Assembly (NCBI RefSeq): GCF_040536835.1
Contig: NZ_CP159578.1
Span: 1,302,001 to 1,366,000, forward strand
Length of the DNA: 64,000 nt
Reading direction: 5' to 3'
From: Salinicola endophyticus
GTDB lineage: Bacteria > Pseudomonadota > Gammaproteobacteria > Pseudomonadales > Halomonadaceae
The notes below the pieces were generated by a model that searched no databases, was not told the DNA's origin, and saw only the letters and a program-made list of their open reading frames with translations. Below, in pieces: positions 8,701-17,611 of the stretch (position 1 is its first letter; every line of letters starts with the position of its first letter). A program made the position numbers and the translations under genes.

Positions 8701-11112
8701 TTAGCTGGCGTAAATTTGCATCTCAAGTTCCCGCACGGCTTCGTGATAGCCGGCCTTGCCACCGAAGGCACCGGCCAGTTCCACGACGGTGCCGAGCCGG
8801 TCCAGCGGTGCCATCTGTAGGACTTTAGTGTCCTCGATCGTGGCCACGCCGTTGTCGGCGTACTTGTCGAGCAGCGCGTCCAGCACGGCGCGGGCCTGAC
8901 CCTCGTAACGCTCGAAGTAATCCGACTGGCGGGCCTTGGCCGCGCGCTGGCGGCGGGTGAGTGCGGGTTGGCCGTAGACAATGTGCAAAATGGCGTCGAA
9001 GGGATCTGGCGCATCGCCGAGGGTCTTCTCGACCTCGCTGGTAAGGTCTTCCCAGAACACGCCTTGCTCTGCCAATTCATCCAGCACGGCTTGTTTGCGG
9101 TCGCTGGCTTCCCAGTGACGTAGGAAGTCACTCAGAGTGGCGTAATGAGCGCGTACCGTCTTGCGGGTGTAATCGGTCAGCTCTTCGGTGATCAGCTTGC
9201 CATCTGGGCCCATATACTGCACGCGTCGGCCAATGACCGCCACGGTGACGTTATCCACTATGTACCTTCTGCGCGGCTCGCCGATGACAAGCCCCTCGTC
9301 ATCTTCTCCGGTGGGGTAGGGATACGTCGGTGACTCATCATCAGGAGAGACGACATCTTCGTCCGTAGGATCACTCCCGTCATCCGTGTCTTCGGTATCG
9401 TCGTCTTCTATGGGCAGTAGTGGGTCGTTGGCGCCTGGCACGTAGACCTTTTCTGGTTCGCCATCGAAGGCGGGATCGGCAAACAGCTCCGTGGCCTTAC
9501 GGAAGTCCAGAATCGTGAACCAAAACTTATCGTGCTCTGCATCAATCCGCGTACCGCGCCCGATGATTTGCTTGAACTCGGTCATCGACTGAATGCGCTG
9601 GTCGAGCACGATCAGCTTGCAGGTCTTGGCGTCGACGCCGGTGGTCATCAGCTTGCTGGTGACGGCGATCACCGGATAAGGCTCTTCGGGGTCGATGAAG
9701 TGATCCAGTTCGGCCTTACCCTCGAGCTCATCCCCGGTGATACGCATCACGTATTTACGATTCCTGGCCACGTGCTCAGGGTTGAGATTGACCAACGCTT
9801 GGCGCATCCGCTCGGCATGATCGATGTTCTCGCAGAAGACGATGGTCTTTTGCATCGGGTCGGTCTGGGTCAGGTAATCGGTGACGGTGCGCGCGACCAG
9901 CTCGGTGCGTTGCGTCAGAATTAGATTGCGGTCGAAGTCGCGCTGGTTATAGATACGATCCTCGATCAACTCTCCATAAATATCAGTCTGGCCCTCACTG
10001 GGGCGCCATCCTTGCAGGTCGCGGTCCAGATCGATCCGAATCACCTTATAGGGTGCCAGGTAGCCGTCGTCGATGCCTTGCTTGAGTGAGTAGGTATAGA
10101 TGGGCTCGCCAAAGTAGTGAATATTGGAAACCTCGTTGGTCTCCTTGGGCGTCGCGGTCAGCCCGATATGTGTCGCCCCGCTGAAGTAGTCCAGAATGGC
10201 GCGCCAGGCGGAGTCTTCGGCGGCGCTGCCCCGGTGGCATTCGTCGATGACGATCAGGTCGAAGAAGTCCGGGCTGAACTGCTTGTAGATGTTCTGCTCT
10301 TCTTCGCTGCCGGTGACGGCCTGATACAGCGAGAGGTAGATCTCGTGAGATTTCTCTACCTGGCGCTTGGTGATCTTGGTCATGGCCGCGCCGAAGGGCT
10401 TGAAGTCGCCACTCTTGGTCTGGTCGACGAGTACGTTACGGTCGGCCAGAAACAGGATGCGCTGCTTGCGCCCGGCCTTCCACAGTCGCCAGATCAGCTG
10501 GAAAGCGGTGTAGGTCTTGCCAGTGCCGGTGGCCATCACCAGCAGCAGGCGATCCTGCCCTTTGGCGATGGCTTCGACCGTGCGATTGACCGCGACCATC
10601 TGGTAGTAGCGGGGCGTGCGGCCGCTGCCGTCGTCGTAGAAGGGCTGCTCGACGACCGGGCGTGCCTCTTCACTTAGGCCTTTCCAGCGGCGGTAGCCGT
10701 GCCAGAGCGCATCGGGCCCGGGGAGCTGATCGAGCGCCAGTGTGGTCTCGGCCTGATCGAAGACCAGGCGGTGGGGGTCGCTGAACAGGAAGCCGCTGCC
10801 GTTGGAGCTAATGGCGAAGGGGACATCGAGTTTCTCTGCGTAGGCCTGGGCCTGCTGCATGCCATGGCCCAGGCTGTGGCTGGAGTCCTTGGCCTCGATA
10901 ACGGCGATGGGTTGGTTTTTCTGGAAAGACAGCACGTAATCCGCCCGACGTGGGTGCGCCCGGTGGTGCATGCGACCGCGTACCGTGATGCGGCCATCAC
11001 TGACGGGATACTCCTCGCGCACCTGGGTATGAATATCCCACCCAGCCTGCTGGATAGCGGGGGTGATGTACTTGGTGCAGATATCCCGTTCGCTTAGCGC
11101 TGTCTTTCCCAT
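8701..11112 (-). CDS. hsdR: Type I restriction endonuclease subunit HsdR (EcoEI-like)
   Basis: HsdR provides ATP-driven translocation and cleavage. The 803-residue protein opens with a PD-(D/E)XK nuclease domain (D58 in RADYVLSF, E73-A-K75 in VIEAKD). SF2 helicase motifs follow: Walker A ATGTGKT (194-200), Walker B IDECHRGS and GLTATP, with IIGRGTRID as motif VI. The C-terminal region is the EcoEI-type HsdM/S contact domain. Some 60 residues before it (about 575-630) are an unusually acidic low-complexity linker rich in Asp and Glu. It is the first gene of the operon, reading into the unknown coiled-coil gene, hsdM and hsdS. Confidence 0.95.
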   Translation of the reverse strand: MGKTALSERDICTKYITPAIQQAGWDIHTQVREEYPVSDGRITVRGRMHHRAHPRRADYVLSFQKNQPIAVIEAKDSSHSLGHGMQQAQAYAEKLDVPFAISSNGSGFLFSDPHRLVFDQAETTLALDQLPGPDALWHGYRRWKGLSEEARPVVEQPFYDDGSGRTPRYYQMVAVNRTVEAIAKGQDRLLLVMATGTGKTYTAFQLIWRLWKAGRKQRILFLADRNVLVDQTKSGDFKPFGAAMTKITKRQVEKSHEIYLSLYQAVTGSEEEQNIYKQFSPDFFDLIVIDECHRGSAAEDSAWRAILDYFSGATHIGLTATPKETNEVSNIHYFGEPIYTYSLKQGIDDGYLAPYKVIRIDLDRDLQGWRPSEGQTDIYGELIEDRIYNQRDFDRNLILTQRTELVARTVTDYLTQTDPMQKTIVFCENIDHAERMRQALVNLNPEHVARNRKYVMRITGDELEGKAELDHFIDPEEPYPVIAVTSKLMTTGVDAKTCKLIVLDQRIQSMTEFKQIIGRGTRIDAEHDKFWFTILDFRKATELFADPAFDGEPEKVYVPGANDPLLPIEDDDTEDTDDGSDPTDEDVVSPDDESPTYPYPTGEDDEGLVIGEPRRRYIVDNVTVAVIGRRVQYMGPDGKLITEELTDYTRKTVRAHYATLSDFLRHWEASDRKQAVLDELAEQGVFWEDLTSEVEKTLGDAPDPFDAILHIVYGQPALTRRQRAAKARQSDYFERYEGQARAVLDALLDKYADNGVATIEDTKVLQMAPLDRLGTVVELAGAFGGKAGYHEAVRELEMQIYAS

Positions 11113-11592
11113 GTCACCGTTTCCCTACGCTGGGGCTATTATCATATCTTGAAGATACGTAAATTTTACCATTCTCTCCGCTAGTCCGGGACAAGATAGA
11201 TGCAGTCTGTCAGCCGGGGAGCGTATGGCCCTCTCCAAGAGCGCTGTGATCGGTGGAGTGGAGTACATGTCAGATGCTTGTGTTGTTTGGGAAAAACCCA
11301 AGCAACTGATTTTGTTGTTTTTTTAGGGGTGGTGGGTTTTTGTTCTGGATTTCAGAGGCTTGTTGTTTGATAAGCGAGTAAATGACTTCTCGGTCTTCGG
11401 GGCCGGTGCTACTTGGTCCGATATCGAGTCGGTGATATAGCACTTTTCCGTCCGCCTCTCTGCTACCTCTCCAGGCATCACCGACGTCCGTTCTTCGCGT
11501 GAGACCACCTACCCACAAGCCGCAAGCAGCGGCGCTGCTAATCAGCGCCAAGCCAAGCCGCTAATCTCGTCGGCAGCACATCGCGGCCCCAC
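11113..11592. other. Intergenic region upstream of hsdR
   Basis: The right part of the gap is bounded by the 3' end of the sigma-54 regulator. An AT-rich patch at 11140-11175 (TTATCATATCTTGAAGATAC and following) is the likely hsdR promoter region. A 93-codon minus-strand ORF at 11270-11551 needs a TTG start, has no clear ribosome site and ends in a low-complexity K/P/Q tract; I do not call it. The run of T and G around 11300-11340 is simple sequence. Confidence 0.45.
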
Positions 11593-13437
11593 TCATGTGT
11601 CATTGGGGTACCGATACCGACTGGGCTCCAGCCCCAGCTTCTGCAGCCGATAGGCCAGCTTGGCCCGGGTGATGCCCAGGTCGCGGGCGGCCTGGGAGAC
11701 GTTGCCTTCGGCGTTGCCGAGTACACGTTCGAGCATCTGCCTTTCCCGTTCTGTCACGGTGTCTTCGGCGTGGCTCGCGGTAGGGGGTTCCTTGGGGCGA
11801 GATAGCGAGACCTCTTCGGGCTCGGCGGTCTCGAGATCGCCCGCGGCGTTGATTCTGAGCTTGGCGCCGGGGCTGGAGGAGAAGCCGGCATCCTCGAACA
11901 GATGAAAGGCGTCGATCGGCCCGCCGTCCAGGGCGTTGATCACGCCGCGCTCCACCAGGTTCTGCAGTTCGCGCACATTGCCGGGGTAGTCGTAGGCCAG
12001 CAGGGCATCGGAGGCCTGGCGTGTCAGCCCGGTGATCGATTTCCGATAGCGCTCGGCGTAGTGGCGTGAGAAGTGCTCGACCAACAGCGGGATGTCATCG
12101 CGTCGCTCCCGTAGTGGCGGCAGCCGGATCGGAAAGACGTTGAGGCGGTAGTAGAGGTCCTCACGGAAGCGCCCGGCCTGCACCTCCTGGAACAGATCCT
12201 TGTTGGCGGCGGCGACGATGCGCACGTCGACCCGGATCGGCTGGTTGCCACCGACCCGCTCGATCTCGCCATCCTGCAGCGTGCGCAGCAGCTTGCCCTG
12301 GGCTTCCAGGCTCAGCGAGGGAATTTCGTCGAGAAACAGGGTGCCGCCGTCGGCGCGTTCGAAGCGCCCGGGGCGGCTGCGCTCGGCGCCGGTGAAGGCA
12401 CCTTTCTCCACCCCGAACAGCTCGGCTTCGATCAAGGTATCGGGGATCGCCGCGCAGTTGAGCGCGACGAAGGGGCCCTTGGCCAGCAGGCTACTGCGGT
12501 GCAGGGCATTGGCGAAAAGATCCTTGCCCACCCCCGACTCGCCGTTGAGCAGTACCGTGGCCGGCGTGGGGGCGACACGCTCGATCTTCTGCAGGGCGAT
12601 GCTGACCGCCGCGGAGACCCCCACGATCCGCTGAGCGCTGCTTCCATGAGGTTCGATGCCGGTGGCACCGGTTTCCGCAGCGTCATGGCGTGGCGAGGGG
12701 GAAGTCGCGACGGCTTGCCGGCGTGCGGTGCGTGGCTGTGCTGTGGCGGGTGAAAGCCGCTGGCGGTCGAGCTGCAGCCAGTCGAGATCGTCGTCCGCTT
12801 CCATGCGCTCGCTGGTCGTTTCGCCCACGATGCGGCAGTGCGCGGCGCCGCAGCCGGCGCACTCGAGTTCGCGATAGATCACGCGCTTGCCGTAGAAGGC
12901 GCTGGCATAGCCGCTGGCGTAGCCGAGCTGCATCCAGCACACCGGTTCGGGGGAGAGCCCGTGGGCCTTGAGATGCTCGGCGGCCTCGATGGAGTCGTGC
13001 CACAGGAATTCGGCATCGAAGGTGCCGTTGGGGATGTCATGATCGCGGCGGATGGTCTCGACCTTCACCATGCCCATCACCGCATGCAAGCGCTCACCCG
13101 CGCTCAAGACGCCGGCGTCGTCGCTGTCCGGCCAGTGCTTGCGCACGAAGGCGGCATCCGAGGCGCCGGCCGAGAAGCCGACGCGCATCAGCAGGTCGCG
13201 TGCCCCTGCGGGCCCCAGGGTTTCGATCAGCTCGCGCCGCAGGGCGCCGAACGAGTGGGCACCGAACAGCAGCATGCGGCGGGTGTCGAACCAGATCCGC
13301 CCGTCGTTGGGCGTGAACCGCAGGCTTTCGGTCAGGTCGTGCAGCGTCGGCGGGTCTCCAGCATGCAGCGCATCTTTTATAGATCTTGCTTGATCAGCCT
13401 TCGCCGTTATTTCCGATAGACGCAGTTTTCCAGGCAT
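11593..13437 (-). CDS. Aromatic-sensing sigma-54-dependent activator (XylR/DmpR/MopR type)
   Basis: This 614-residue protein has the three-part design of phenol- and toluene-sensing enhancer-binding proteins. A XylR_N/V4R sensor spans about 30-205, an AAA+ domain about 270-500, and a Fis-type helix-turn-helix closes the C-terminus ([20 protein letters not shown]). In the sensor, C167, E190, C193 and C201 reproduce the spacing (23, 3, 8) of the zinc site known in MopR. The AAA+ part has Walker A GESGVGKD (299-306), the sigma-54 contact loop GAFTGA (346-351) and [10 protein letters not shown]. It is divergent from the cupin operon, whose promoter is of the -24/-12 class, so it is the likely activator. 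The effector is probably phenolic. Confidence 0.9.
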   Translation of the reverse strand: MPGKLRLSEITAKADQARSIKDALHAGDPPTLHDLTESLRFTPNDGRIWFDTRRMLLFGAHSFGALRRELIETLGPAGARDLLMRVGFSAGASDAAFVRKHWPDSDDAGVLSAGERLHAVMGMVKVETIRRDHDIPNGTFDAEFLWHDSIEAAEHLKAHGLSPEPVCWMQLGYASGYASAFYGKRVIYRELECAGCGAAHCRIVGETTSERMEADDDLDWLQLDRQRLSPATAQPRTARRQAVATSPSPRHDAAETGATGIEPHGSSAQRIVGVSAAVSIALQKIERVAPTPATVLLNGESGVGKDLFANALHRSSLLAKGPFVALNCAAIPDTLIEAELFGVEKGAFTGAERSRPGRFERADGGTLFLDEIPSLSLEAQGKLLRTLQDGEIERVGGNQPIRVDVRIVAAANKDLFQEVQAGRFREDLYYRLNVFPIRLPPLRERRDDIPLLVEHFSRHYAERYRKSITGLTRQASDALLAYDYPGNVRELQNLVERGVINALDGGPIDAFHLFEDAGFSSSPGAKLRINAAGDLETAEPEEVSLSRPKEPPTASHAEDTVTERERQMLERVLGNAEGNVSQAARDLGITRAKLAYRLQKLGLEPSRYRYPNDT

Positions 13438-13644
13438 GGATTTACCCTACCAAAGTCGCAGAAAAAAGGGCGCCATTTCCGCTTTTTATCTGTCGTTTTT
13501 TATAAAAATGATGAATTTTATCAATCTTAATAAAACACGATCCCTCTTGCCGTTATCCCTTGGTCTTCCGGGTGAATGACTTTTTGCTGGTTTGGCGGTG
13601 GCTTAGCCGCCTTGCTTAGACATAGGTCTACGCCTGCACGCCGA

Positions 13645-13660
13645 TGGCATGTGGCTTGCT
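13645..13660 (+). promoter_or_regulatory. Sigma-54 (-24/-12) promoter of the cupin-SDR-ADH operon
   Basis: TGGCATG-N4-TTGCT matches the consensus TGGCACG-N4-TTGCW with one mismatch. The essential GG (13646-13647) and GC (13658-13659) are correctly spaced. The predicted transcript start near 13671 leaves a leader of about 37 bases before the ATG at 13708. Upstream, 13500-13640 contains partly palindromic patches (TGATGAATTTTATCAA near 13510; GGCGG..CCGCC at 13594-13611) that could be activator sites. Confidence 0.8.
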
Positions 13661-13707
13661 CCGTATTGATGGGAAGCAGACCGATTCCATCCAAGAGGAG
13701 AAAGACC

Positions 13708-14235
13708 ATGTCCAATGCACCTGCCAGTACGGCTTATCGCATCGTCGAAGTGCCGGAGCCGATGAAGGCAATGCAGGATCGATTCGGGCGCGAGGGGAGC
13801 TATGTCGGGCTCTCGGAAACGGAAAGCCCATGGGTCCCATTCGGTGAAAACGCCGCCATACGCCATCTCGCTTTCGATGTTCGCAACAACGTCTACTGCA
13901 ATATCCTGTGGATCAAGGGCCCTGGCGTGATCGGCACGCACCGTCACCGTGGCATGGTCTGGGCGGTGGGGATGGAGGGGACTTTCCGCTATCTGGAGTA
14001 CGACTGGACCTGCGGCCCCGGCGAATTCATCACCGAAATGCCCGGCCAGGCGCATACCCTGGTGACCGATGAGCCGAACGGTATGAAGGCGCTGTTCTGG
14101 ATGCAGGGCGCCAATGAGTTCTTCGACGAAAATGGCGAATGGGCGGAGACGCTGGACGTTTTCTGGTTCATCAATCACTACGTGACTCACTGCGAAGCCC
14201 ACGGCATTCCCATCAACGAACAGCTGTTTCTGTGA
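13708..14235 (+). CDS. Cupin dioxygenase, 2,4'-dihydroxyacetophenone dioxygenase family
   Basis: This is a 175-residue single-domain cupin. The family type enzyme is an Fe(II) dioxygenase that splits the C-C bond between carbonyl and hydroxymethyl carbons of 2,4'-dihydroxyacetophenone, giving 4-hydroxybenzoate and formate. The metal ligands H78-R-H80 in GTHRHRG and H116 in PGQAHTL have the spacing (2, then 36) I recall for that family. The start is fixed by AAGAGGAG at 13692-13699. First gene of the sigma-54 operon, 10 bases before the SDR. The true substrate may be a related aryl alpha-hydroxyketone; assignment beyond the family is inference. Confidence 0.8.
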   Translation: MSNAPASTAYRIVEVPEPMKAMQDRFGREGSYVGLSETESPWVPFGENAAIRHLAFDVRNNVYCNILWIKGPGVIGTHRHRGMVWAVGMEGTFRYLEYDWTCGPGEFITEMPGQAHTLVTDEPNGMKALFWMQGANEFFDENGEWAETLDVFWFINHYVTHCEAHGIPINEQLFL

Positions 14236-14245
14236 GGGAATGCCC

Positions 14246-15064
14246 ATGCATGTTTTCGAACAGTTCAGCGTCGAGGGACGTTCGGCACTGGTCACGGGGG
14301 GCGCCTCGGGTCTGGGGCTGGCCTATGTCGAGGTGCTGGCGGAGAACGGCGCCAGCGTCACCCTCGCGGATATCGATATCGATACCGCCGAGCGTGAAGC
14401 GGCACGGCTGAGAGAGCAGGGGTTCGCGGTGCAGGCGCAGGCCCTCGATGTGGCTGACCGGGCGCAAATGGCCCAGGCCTTCGAGGCCCATGTCGGCCGC
14501 CATGCGGGGCTGGATATCGTCTTCGCCAATGCGGGGATCGACCCCGGCGCCGGATTCTGGAACCCGGGCGGCTGGCGCAACGAAGAGGGGCAGGTCGATA
14601 CCCTCGATCCCGAGCGCTGGGACCGCACGATCGCGATCAATCTGACCGGGACCTTCAATACCCTGCGCCTGGCGGCGTCCTACATGAAGCCCCAGCGCCG
14701 CGGTGCCATCGTGGTCACCTCGTCGAATGCCGCCATCATCACCGAGCCGGTGGTCGGGCTGCCGTACATGCCGGCCAAGGCCGGTGTGTCCCACATGGTG
14801 CGTCAGTTGGCGCTGGAACTCGCCGAGTTCGGCATTCGCGTCAATACCATCGCGCCGGGTGGCTTCGTCACCAATATCGGCGGCGGCTGGCTGAAAGATC
14901 CGGACGTGCGCCGGAGCTGGGATGCCAAGGTGCCGCTGGGGCAGCTGGCGGAGCCCGAGCAGATCAAGGCGCTCGCGCTCTATCTGGCCTCGGATGCGTC
15001 CGCCTATATGACCGGCGCGCAGCTGGTCATCGATGGCGGGACCTCACTGGGGAGGGTTGGCTGA
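14246..15064 (+). CDS. Short-chain dehydrogenase/reductase
   Basis: A classical SDR of 272 residues. The NAD(P)-binding TGGASGLG (17-24), the D-I-D pair after beta-2 (favouring NAD), the NAG motif (FANAGI) and a catalytic Ser with YMPAK are all visible. The start at 14246 is preferred over the ATG at 14240 because GAGG at 14234-14237 is too close to the first. Its stop overlaps the start of the next dehydrogenase as TGATG. In this operon it probably oxidises or reduces a side-chain alcohol or ketone of the aromatic substrate; this is inference from context. Confidence 0.88.
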   Translation: MHVFEQFSVEGRSALVTGGASGLGLAYVEVLAENGASVTLADIDIDTAEREAARLREQGFAVQAQALDVADRAQMAQAFEAHVGRHAGLDIVFANAGIDPGAGFWNPGGWRNEEGQVDTLDPERWDRTIAINLTGTFNTLRLAASYMKPQRRGAIVVTSSNAAIITEPVVGLPYMPAKAGVSHMVRQLALELAEFGIRVNTIAPGGFVTNIGGGWLKDPDVRRSWDAKVPLGQLAEPEQIKALALYLASDASAYMTGAQLVIDGGTSLGRVG

Positions 15065-16080
15065 TGCGGGCAGCCGTTTTCCATGCGCTGCACCGGCCTC
15101 TGGAGGTCCGCGAGCTTACCGACCCCACGCCGGGGGCTGATGAGGTCGTCGTCCAGGTAGAGCGCTGCGGCATCTGTGGCTCCGACCTGCACATGACCGA
15201 AGACGCCGTGTTCGGCCTGTGCCCCGGCGATGTGCTGGGTCATGAGTACGCCGGTGAGATCGTGGGCTGCGGCCAGGAGGTGACGAGTCTGCGTCCGGGG
15301 CAGCGGGTCTCGGTGATGCCGTTTCGTAGCTGCGGGCGCTGTCTCTCCTGTCTCTCCGGGGAGCCGGCCTGGTGTCGGCAGATGGTGCTCGAGGGTGGCG
15401 GTTACGGCGAGTACGCGGCCACCGCCGCGCGCCAGTGCATCCCGCTGCCCGAGGGCGTGAGCACGCGTGACGGGGCGATCGTCGAGCCGCTGGCCGTGGC
15501 GCTCCACGGGGTCCAGCTCTCCGGCCTGCGACCCGGCGACCGCGTGCTGATTCTCGGCGCCGGCCCCATCGGCCTGGCGGTGGCGTTCTGGGCGCGCCGC
15601 TTCGGCGCCAGGCAGGTGGTGGTCCAGGACATCGCCCGCTATCAGGAGGCGCGGGCCGGTGACATGGGCGCTACCGGCTTCGTCTGTGCGCCGGATGAGC
15701 CGGTGGCCGCGGCGACACGCCAGCTCGGTGGCGAGGCGGATATCGTCTTCGAGTGTGCCGGCGTCCCCGGGCTGATTGCCCAGGCCATCGAGCAGGTCAG
15801 GCCCCACGGCACCATTCTGCTCCTCGGCCTGTGCACTCGGCCGGATGCGTTCGTTCCCTTCGCCGCACTATCGAAGGAGATACGCCTGCAGACCGCCGCC
15901 TTCTTCTCCCGACGCGAATACGAAAGTGCCCTGGATGTGCTCGATGCCGGCGCTGTAGAACCGCGCCATTTGATTACCGAAATGGTGCCGCTAGCCAACG
16001 TGCCAGCGGTATTCGAGGCCCTGAAAAGCCGCACTCGTCAATGCAAGGTACTCATCAGCCATGAACAACAACAACTCTGA
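15064..16080 (+). CDS. Zinc-dependent alcohol dehydrogenase (MDR family)
   Basis: This 338-residue medium-chain dehydrogenase carries a catalytic zinc site (CGICGSD at the N-terminus, GHEYAGEI), a structural zinc lobe (CGRCLSCLSGEPAWC) and a Rossmann motif (ILGAGPIGLA). It resembles threonine, sorbitol or butanediol dehydrogenases and should oxidise a secondary alcohol with NAD. It overlaps the SDR upstream by one base, and the MFS gene starts inside its last 20 bases, so the four genes are tightly coupled. The substrate is presumably an intermediate of the same aromatic route. Confidence 0.88.
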   Translation: MRAAVFHALHRPLEVRELTDPTPGADEVVVQVERCGICGSDLHMTEDAVFGLCPGDVLGHEYAGEIVGCGQEVTSLRPGQRVSVMPFRSCGRCLSCLSGEPAWCRQMVLEGGGYGEYAATAARQCIPLPEGVSTRDGAIVEPLAVALHGVQLSGLRPGDRVLILGAGPIGLAVAFWARRFGARQVVVQDIARYQEARAGDMGATGFVCAPDEPVAAATRQLGGEADIVFECAGVPGLIAQAIEQVRPHGTILLLGLCTRPDAFVPFAALSKEIRLQTAAFFSRREYESALDVLDAGAVEPRHLITEMVPLANVPAVFEALKSRTRQCKVLISHEQQQL

Positions 16081-17380
16081 TGTAACAGCCAACGCCACAG
16101 CCAACGTCACAACTGATTCCACAGCCGACGTGACACCCAAGGCGCGCCGCAGCTCACGCTATCAAATTCTGCTGGTGGCACTGCTGAGTTTGAACTTCGG
16201 TATCGTCTTTTTCGACAGGAACGCGCTCAATTTCCTGATGCCTTTCGTTCAGCCCGATCTCGGGCTGTCGAATACGGAAATCGGCCTGACCGCCTCCGCG
16301 CTCTCGATCACCTGGGCCATTTCCGGGCTGATCTTCGGCGCGATGTCGGATCGCAGCGGGCGGCGCAAGATCTTTCTCGTGATCGCCACGCTCATCTTCT
16401 CGCTCTGCTCCTTTCTGACCGGGCTCGCCACCTCCTTTCTGCTGCTGCTCGGTGCGCGGCTGCTCATGGGGATCGCCGAAGGGCCCATCCTGCCGATCTC
16501 GCAGACGGTGACAGCGATAGAAGTCTCGCCCAAGCGTCGCGGTGTGGCCATGGGGGTGATGCAGAACTTCGGCTCCAACCTGCTCGGCTCCTTCGCCGCG
16601 CCGGTGGTGCTGGTCGCCGTCGCCACGGCCTTCGGCTGGCGTGAGGCGTTCTTTCTCGCCGGTGTGCCCGGGCTGCTCGCCGCCGGGCTGATCTGGTGGC
16701 TGATGCGCGAACCCGGCACGGCATCGGTGCCGGCCACCGTGGCCGAACGGCCGGCGCCACGCCGACCGAGTATCCGCGAGATGCTCGCCCATCGGAACAT
16801 GCTCATCTGCTCGCTGATGGCGATCCTGCTGATCGGTTACCTGGTGGTCTGCTGGTCCTTCATGCCGATCTATCTCACCAGCGTGCGCGGTTACTCACCG
16901 CAGGAGATGGGCTGGCTGATGGGGGTGCTGGGGCTCTCGGCGGCCGTGGGGAGCTTCGTGGTCAGCGGGATTTCCGACCGGATCGGGCGCAAGCCGGTGA
17001 TGATCATCACGCCGTTCATGGGGCTGGTCCTGACCCTGGGCGCGATGTACTTCCAGGGCAGTGCGGTGATTCTGGCCATTCTGTTCTTCTTCGGCTGGTC
17101 GCTGAACGGCATCTTCCCGCTGTTCATGGCCATCGTCCCCTCAGAGACGGTCGACCCGCGCTATATCGCCACCGCCCTCGGTTTCGTCTGTGGTGTCGGT
17201 GAAGTGCTGGGGGGCGGCATCCTGCCCACGGTGGCCGGGGCTGCGGCCGATCTCGCCGGGCATGCGGCGCCGCTGTGGCTGATGAGCGTCATCTGTGTCG
17301 TGGCCGGCTTTCTTGCCATGGGGCTCGAGGAGACGGCGCCGGTGGTGGTTGCCAGGCGGTCACAGGCTGCGCTCGCGTAG
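16061..17380 (+). CDS. MFS transporter (anion:cation symporter type)
   Basis: Twelve predicted membrane segments follow an N-terminal low-complexity tail rich in Asn, Thr and Ala. The signature loop between segments 2 and 3 is GAMSDRSGRRK, and FDRNALNF near the first segment is typical of the ACS branch, which carries organic anions such as hexuronates and aromatic acids. The gene begins within the end of the alcohol dehydrogenase gene and is expected to import the substrate of the upstream enzymes. Its TAG stop is also the first bases of an intergenic palindrome. Confidence 0.88.
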   Translation: MNNNNSDVTANATANVTTDSTADVTPKARRSSRYQILLVALLSLNFGIVFFDRNALNFLMPFVQPDLGLSNTEIGLTASALSITWAISGLIFGAMSDRSGRRKIFLVIATLIFSLCSFLTGLATSFLLLLGARLLMGIAEGPILPISQTVTAIEVSPKRRGVAMGVMQNFGSNLLGSFAAPVVLVAVATAFGWREAFFLAGVPGLLAAGLIWWLMREPGTASVPATVAERPAPRRPSIREMLAHRNMLICSLMAILLIGYLVVCWSFMPIYLTSVRGYSPQEMGWLMGVLGLSAAVGSFVVSGISDRIGRKPVMIITPFMGLVLTLGAMYFQGSAVILAILFFFGWSLNGIFPLFMAIVPSETVDPRYIATALGFVCGVGEVLGGGILPTVAGAAADLAGHAAPLWLMSVICVVAGFLAMGLEETAPVVVARRSQAALA

Positions 17381-17533
17381 GCTTTGCACGAAAACTGTCT
17401 GCGCTCGGCAATACGGCGTTAAAAATCGACTCAAAATGCTCATTTACAGCCCGTAAACTCCGCTTTTTCGTCGATTTTTGCCTTAGCTACGCGCTCCGGT
17501 CTGGCCTTCGCTCGCCGAGTTTTCGTAAAAGCC
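17380..17533 (+). repeat. Intergenic palindromic element, family 1, copy A
   Basis: The element begins at the last base of the MFS stop codon. The outer arms are GGCTTT and ACGAAAACT (17388-17396) against AGTTTTCGT (17518-17526) and AAAGCC. The middle arms are AAAAATCGAC and GTCGATTTTT. The core is ATGCTCAT followed by TTTAC-loop-GTAAA and ACTCCGC. The A-tract/T-tract middle stem would act as a bidirectional terminator. Copies B and C lie at 38199-38342 and 44438-44651. Confidence 0.85.
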
Positions 17534-17611
17534 TGAGTCATTTTTTTGAAAACTGCTGCCCCCGTCATTCCTGCGTTAAGCGCATCTCAATCGATGATAA
17601 GGATAATAATA

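Noticed and set aside
11270..11551. 93-codon ORF with a hydrophobic, lipobox-like start
   Set aside because: It needs a TTG start, lacks a ribosome site and ends in low-complexity sequence.
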